A program made the position numbers and the translations under genes. Positions 4,880 to 6,584 of a stretch of 6,584 nucleotides of DNA are shown in pieces. Location: contig CAOJHG010000128.1 in NCBI GenBank assembly GCA_948435975.1, positions 1 to 6,584 on the forward strand, given 5' to 3'. The stretch is from an uncultured Oscillibacter sp. (lineage in GTDB: Bacteria > Bacillota > Clostridia > Oscillospirales > Oscillospiraceae). Within the stretch, counting starts at the first letter, position 1, and each line of letters starts with the position of its first letter. The notes beneath the pieces are model-generated. The model was not told the origin of the DNA. It ran no database searches and saw only the letters and a program-made list of their open reading frames with translations.

Positions 4880-6361
4880 TCACGACAGCCGTTTCAGTCC
4901 GTCCCGGAGCCGGAGAAGGGTCTCGTCCCGGCCCAGAATATGGCAGATTTCCACCGCGCCGCCGGGCGTTACCTGCTTTCCCGCCGCCGCGATGCGAACG
5001 GGCCACATCAGGGTCGCGTTCTTCACCTCCAGAGAGGCGGCAAGGCCGGTCAGGCAGTCGTGAATTGCCTCCTGGGTCCAGTTGGGAAGGGACTCCAGGG
5101 CGGGGATGACGGCCTCCAGCATGGCTTTGGATACAGCGGAATCGGTTTTGGACTTCTTGTTCGTAAACAGGGCCGGGTCATAGTCCGGCAGGGCGTCAAA
5201 GAAGTCCACCTTCTCCGGAATGTCGGTCAGGCGTTCGCAGCGGGCCTGGAGCAGAGCCGCCACCGCCGCAGGGTCAATGGCGGGGTTTTTCACGGTCTGG
5301 CGGATATAGGGTTCGGCGGCCTTGGCGAAGTCCTCGGGAGACAGGGCGCGGAGATACACGGCGTTGAAATGATCCAGCTTGGCGATGTCAAAAATGGCGG
5401 GGGATTTCGAGATGCCGGCAATGTCGAAGGCGTCTACCAGCTCTTCCAGGGAGAAGATTTCCTGCTCGCTCAGCGCTCCCTTGGGGGCCCAGCCGAGAAG
5501 GGCGACGTAATTCAGCACGGCGGGGGTCAGGTAGCCGTTTGCAATCAGGTCCTCATAAGAGGGATCTCCATGACGCTTGGACATCTTGTGGTGCTGGTCC
5601 CGCATGACGGGGGAGCAGTGGACGTAGGTGGGGATCTCCCAGCCGAAAGCTTCGTACAGGAGATTGTATTTCGGCGCGGAGGACAGATATTCGCTTCCCC
5701 GGACCACGTGGGTAATGCCCATCAGGTGGTCGTCAATGACGTTGGCGAAATTGTAGGTGGGCAGGCCGTCCCGCTTGAGAAGGACCTGATCGTCCAAGGT
5801 CTTGTTCTCCACGGTGATGCTGCCGAAGGACACGTCGTGGAAGGTGGTGGAACCCTCCTGAGGGATGCGCTGACGGATGACGTAGGGGACGCCGGAGGCC
5901 ACCCGTTCCCGCGCCTCTTCCGGAAGCAGGCCGCGGCAGGGGTCGAGGGTGCGGTTATAGCTTTCGCCGTCCTCCTCCGCCTTTTCGCAGAAGCAGTAAT
6001 AGGCCGCGCCCTTTTCCACCAGAAGATGGGCGTATTTCGCGTACAGGTCCCGGCGCTCTGACTGGATGTAGGGACCCACCGGACCGCCCACGTCGGGGCC
6101 CTCGTCATGGGTGAGGCCGCATTCGCGCAGGGTGCGGTAGATCACATCGGCGGCGCCCTCCACCAAACGGCCCTGGTCGGTGTCCTCAATGCGCAGGATA
6201 AATGTGCCCCCGGCGTGGCGGGCAATGAGCCAGGTATAGAGGGCGGTGCGGAGATTGCCAACGTGCATGTATCCCGTAGGAGAGGGGGCGAAGCGGGTGC
6301 GGACCTGGCCCTTCGGGATGCGGGCCTCCATGTCCGCAAAGAAGCGGCTGTCAGATGCCAT
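4880..6361 (-). CDS. gltX: Glutamate-tRNA ligase (GluRS)
   Basis: The 493-residue class I aminoacyl-tRNA synthetase charges tRNA-Glu with glutamate in the cytoplasm. The start is ATG 6361 (MASDSRFF), five bases after AAGGAGG (6373-6367). An in-frame extension to 6439 would cross the predicted promoter and is rejected. The Rossmann catalytic core begins with FAPSPTGYMHVGN (24-36), whose HVGN is the HIGH-type motif. RIEDTD (57-62), C123-x-C125 with C142 (zinc-site region typical of many GluRS), RGSEY (221-225), and KMSKR (259-263), the ATP-binding loop, follow. From about 300 on is the helical anticodon-binding region ending at 493, the usual length. In organisms without GlnRS this enzyme also feeds the Gln-tRNA amidotransferase route; which type this one is cannot be read here. 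It heads the gltX-asnA unit. Confidence 0.97.
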   Translation of the reverse strand: MASDSRFFADMEARIPKGQVRTRFAPSPTGYMHVGNLRTALYTWLIARHAGGTFILRIEDTDQGRLVEGAADVIYRTLRECGLTHDEGPDVGGPVGPYIQSERRDLYAKYAHLLVEKGAAYYCFCEKAEEDGESYNRTLDPCRGLLPEEARERVASGVPYVIRQRIPQEGSTTFHDVSFGSITVENKTLDDQVLLKRDGLPTYNFANVIDDHLMGITHVVRGSEYLSSAPKYNLLYEAFGWEIPTYVHCSPVMRDQHHKMSKRHGDPSYEDLIANGYLTPAVLNYVALLGWAPKGALSEQEIFSLEELVDAFDIAGISKSPAIFDIAKLDHFNAVYLRALSPEDFAKAAEPYIRQTVKNPAIDPAAVAALLQARCERLTDIPEKVDFFDALPDYDPALFTNKKSKTDSAVSKAMLEAVIPALESLPNWTQEAIHDCLTGLAASLEVKNATLMWPVRIAAAGKQVTPGGAVEICHILGRDETLLRLRDGLKRLS

Positions 6362-6410
6362 AGAAACCTCCTTGTGAAATCGGGGATGTTCTTTCGTATT
6401 CGGTATGGTC

Positions 6411-6439
6411 ATTATCTGCGTTTTTCTGGAAAAAGTCAA
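6411..6439 (-). promoter_or_regulatory. Predicted sigma-A promoter of gltX
   Basis: Reading leftwards, TTGACT (6439-6434), a 17-base spacer and GATAAT (6416-6411) each match five of six consensus bases at optimal spacing. The start point near 6404 gives a leader of about 43 bases, too short for a T-box or other riboswitch. The spacer contains a TTTTTCCAGAAAAA-like dyad that belongs to a repeat described separately. Confidence 0.7.
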
Positions 6440-6497
6440 GGGAAAAGACGGATGGCCCGGGGGAGAGGGAACGGGGTGAATTTTTCTGAAAAAAGTC
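6421..6497. repeat. Pair of 17-bp direct repeats in the gltX upstream region
   Basis: TTTTTCTGGAAAAAGTC at 6421-6437 and TTTTTCTGAAAAAAGTC at 6481-6497 differ at one base and start exactly 60 bases apart. Each copy has partial dyad symmetry (TTTTTC around a short centre then AAAAA). The first covers the spacer and -35 of the gltX promoter. The second covers a weak candidate -35 (CTGAAA, 6486-6491) for the rightward gene, with GATAAA at 6509-6514 as its -10. They may be operators or chance AT-rich repeats. Confidence 0.5.
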
Positions 6498-6527
6498 CAT
6501 GCAATTTGGATAAAGATGGCATAAAAT

Positions 6528-6533
6528 AGGAGG
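6528..6533 (+). promoter_or_regulatory. Strong Shine-Dalgarno site for a rightward gene
   Basis: AGGAGG stands eight bases before the triplet ATA at 6542. No ATG, GTG or TTG lies at the usual distance downstream; the only in-frame GTG (6533-6535) overlaps the site itself. Confidence 0.5.
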
Positions 6534-6541
6534 TGAGGAAC

Positions 6542-6584
6542 ATAAAACGCGGCAGGCCGCCAGGCACGACAACTACCCAGCGGC
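6542..6584 (+). CDS. Start of an unidentified gene, cut by the right window edge; possible ATA start
   Basis: The frame reads (I/M)KRGRPPGTTTTQR to the window end. An in-frame TAG at 6527 and the strong AGGAGG at 6528-6533 confine the start to here. The ideally placed codon is ATA, which is rarely used, or GTG at 6533 is used without a proper ribosome site. The short peptide is basic with an RGRPP run, reminiscent of AT-hook-like or regulator N-termini, but fourteen residues cannot identify a family. The gene would be divergent from gltX. The odd start may reflect a mutated start codon or a sequence error. Confidence 0.35.
   Translation, partial: MKRGRPPGTTTTQR

Noticed and set aside
4844..6061. 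Plus-strand frame of 405 codons antisense to gltX
   Set aside because: It mirrors the codon bias of gltX in a GC-rich genome, lacks a family signature, and the opposite strand is unambiguously glutamyl-tRNA synthetase.
6362..6410. T-box or other riboswitch leader for gltX
   Set aside because: The predicted leader is only about 43 bases and shows no T-box sequence or stem.
6362..6439. N-terminal extension of gltX by 26 codons to 6439
   Set aside because: It would translate through the predicted promoter and the AAGGAGG site; the start at 6361 has the proper ribosome site and family length.

Overview
The window most likely comes from an endospore-forming member of the Clostridia, plausibly a gut Oscillospiraceae-type bacterium. 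Three things point there: the sporulation pair spmA-spmB, an AbrB-type transition-state regulator of the clostridial form with a Cys-rich tail beside a cluster of Spo0A-box-like sites, and GC-rich coding sequence with strong AGGAGG ribosome-binding sites. The genus cannot be fixed from this sequence alone.

Layout. Positions 1-1431 hold two exported-protein genes on the plus strand: a membrane-anchored HExxH zinc metallopeptidase, cut by the left window edge, and 24 bases later a secreted CAP/SCP-domain protein. Positions 1432-2138 form a gap of about 700 bases between convergent genes. It has no credible gene but contains a perfect 15-bp inverted repeat and two terminator-like hairpins. Positions 2139-2381 (minus) encode the AbrB-like regulator. 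Positions 2382-2540 are a divergent control region with tandem 0A-box-like elements overlapping a good extended -10 promoter for the regulator. Positions 2541-3634 (plus) are spmA and spmB, overlapping by 4 bases, followed by a strong stem-loop terminator that can also serve the convergent minus-strand genes. Positions 3788-6361 (minus) are gltX (glutamyl-tRNA synthetase) then asnA (ammonia-dependent asparagine synthetase), read leftwards from a clear vegetative promoter at 6411-6439. The right edge holds a strong Shine-Dalgarno site and the first codons of an unidentified plus-strand gene that lacks a normal start codon.

How it fits together. The most coherent regulatory unit is abrB-spmAB. 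The putative 0A boxes suggest that Spo0A~P shuts off the AbrB-like regulator, as in Bacillus, next to genes whose products act late in spore maturation. gltX-asnA is a housekeeping pair that supplies Glu-tRNA and asparagine; no T-box leader is visible. The metallopeptidase and CAP protein look like a co-expressed cell-surface or secreted pair of unknown role. No phage, IS, CRISPR or RNA gene was recognised.
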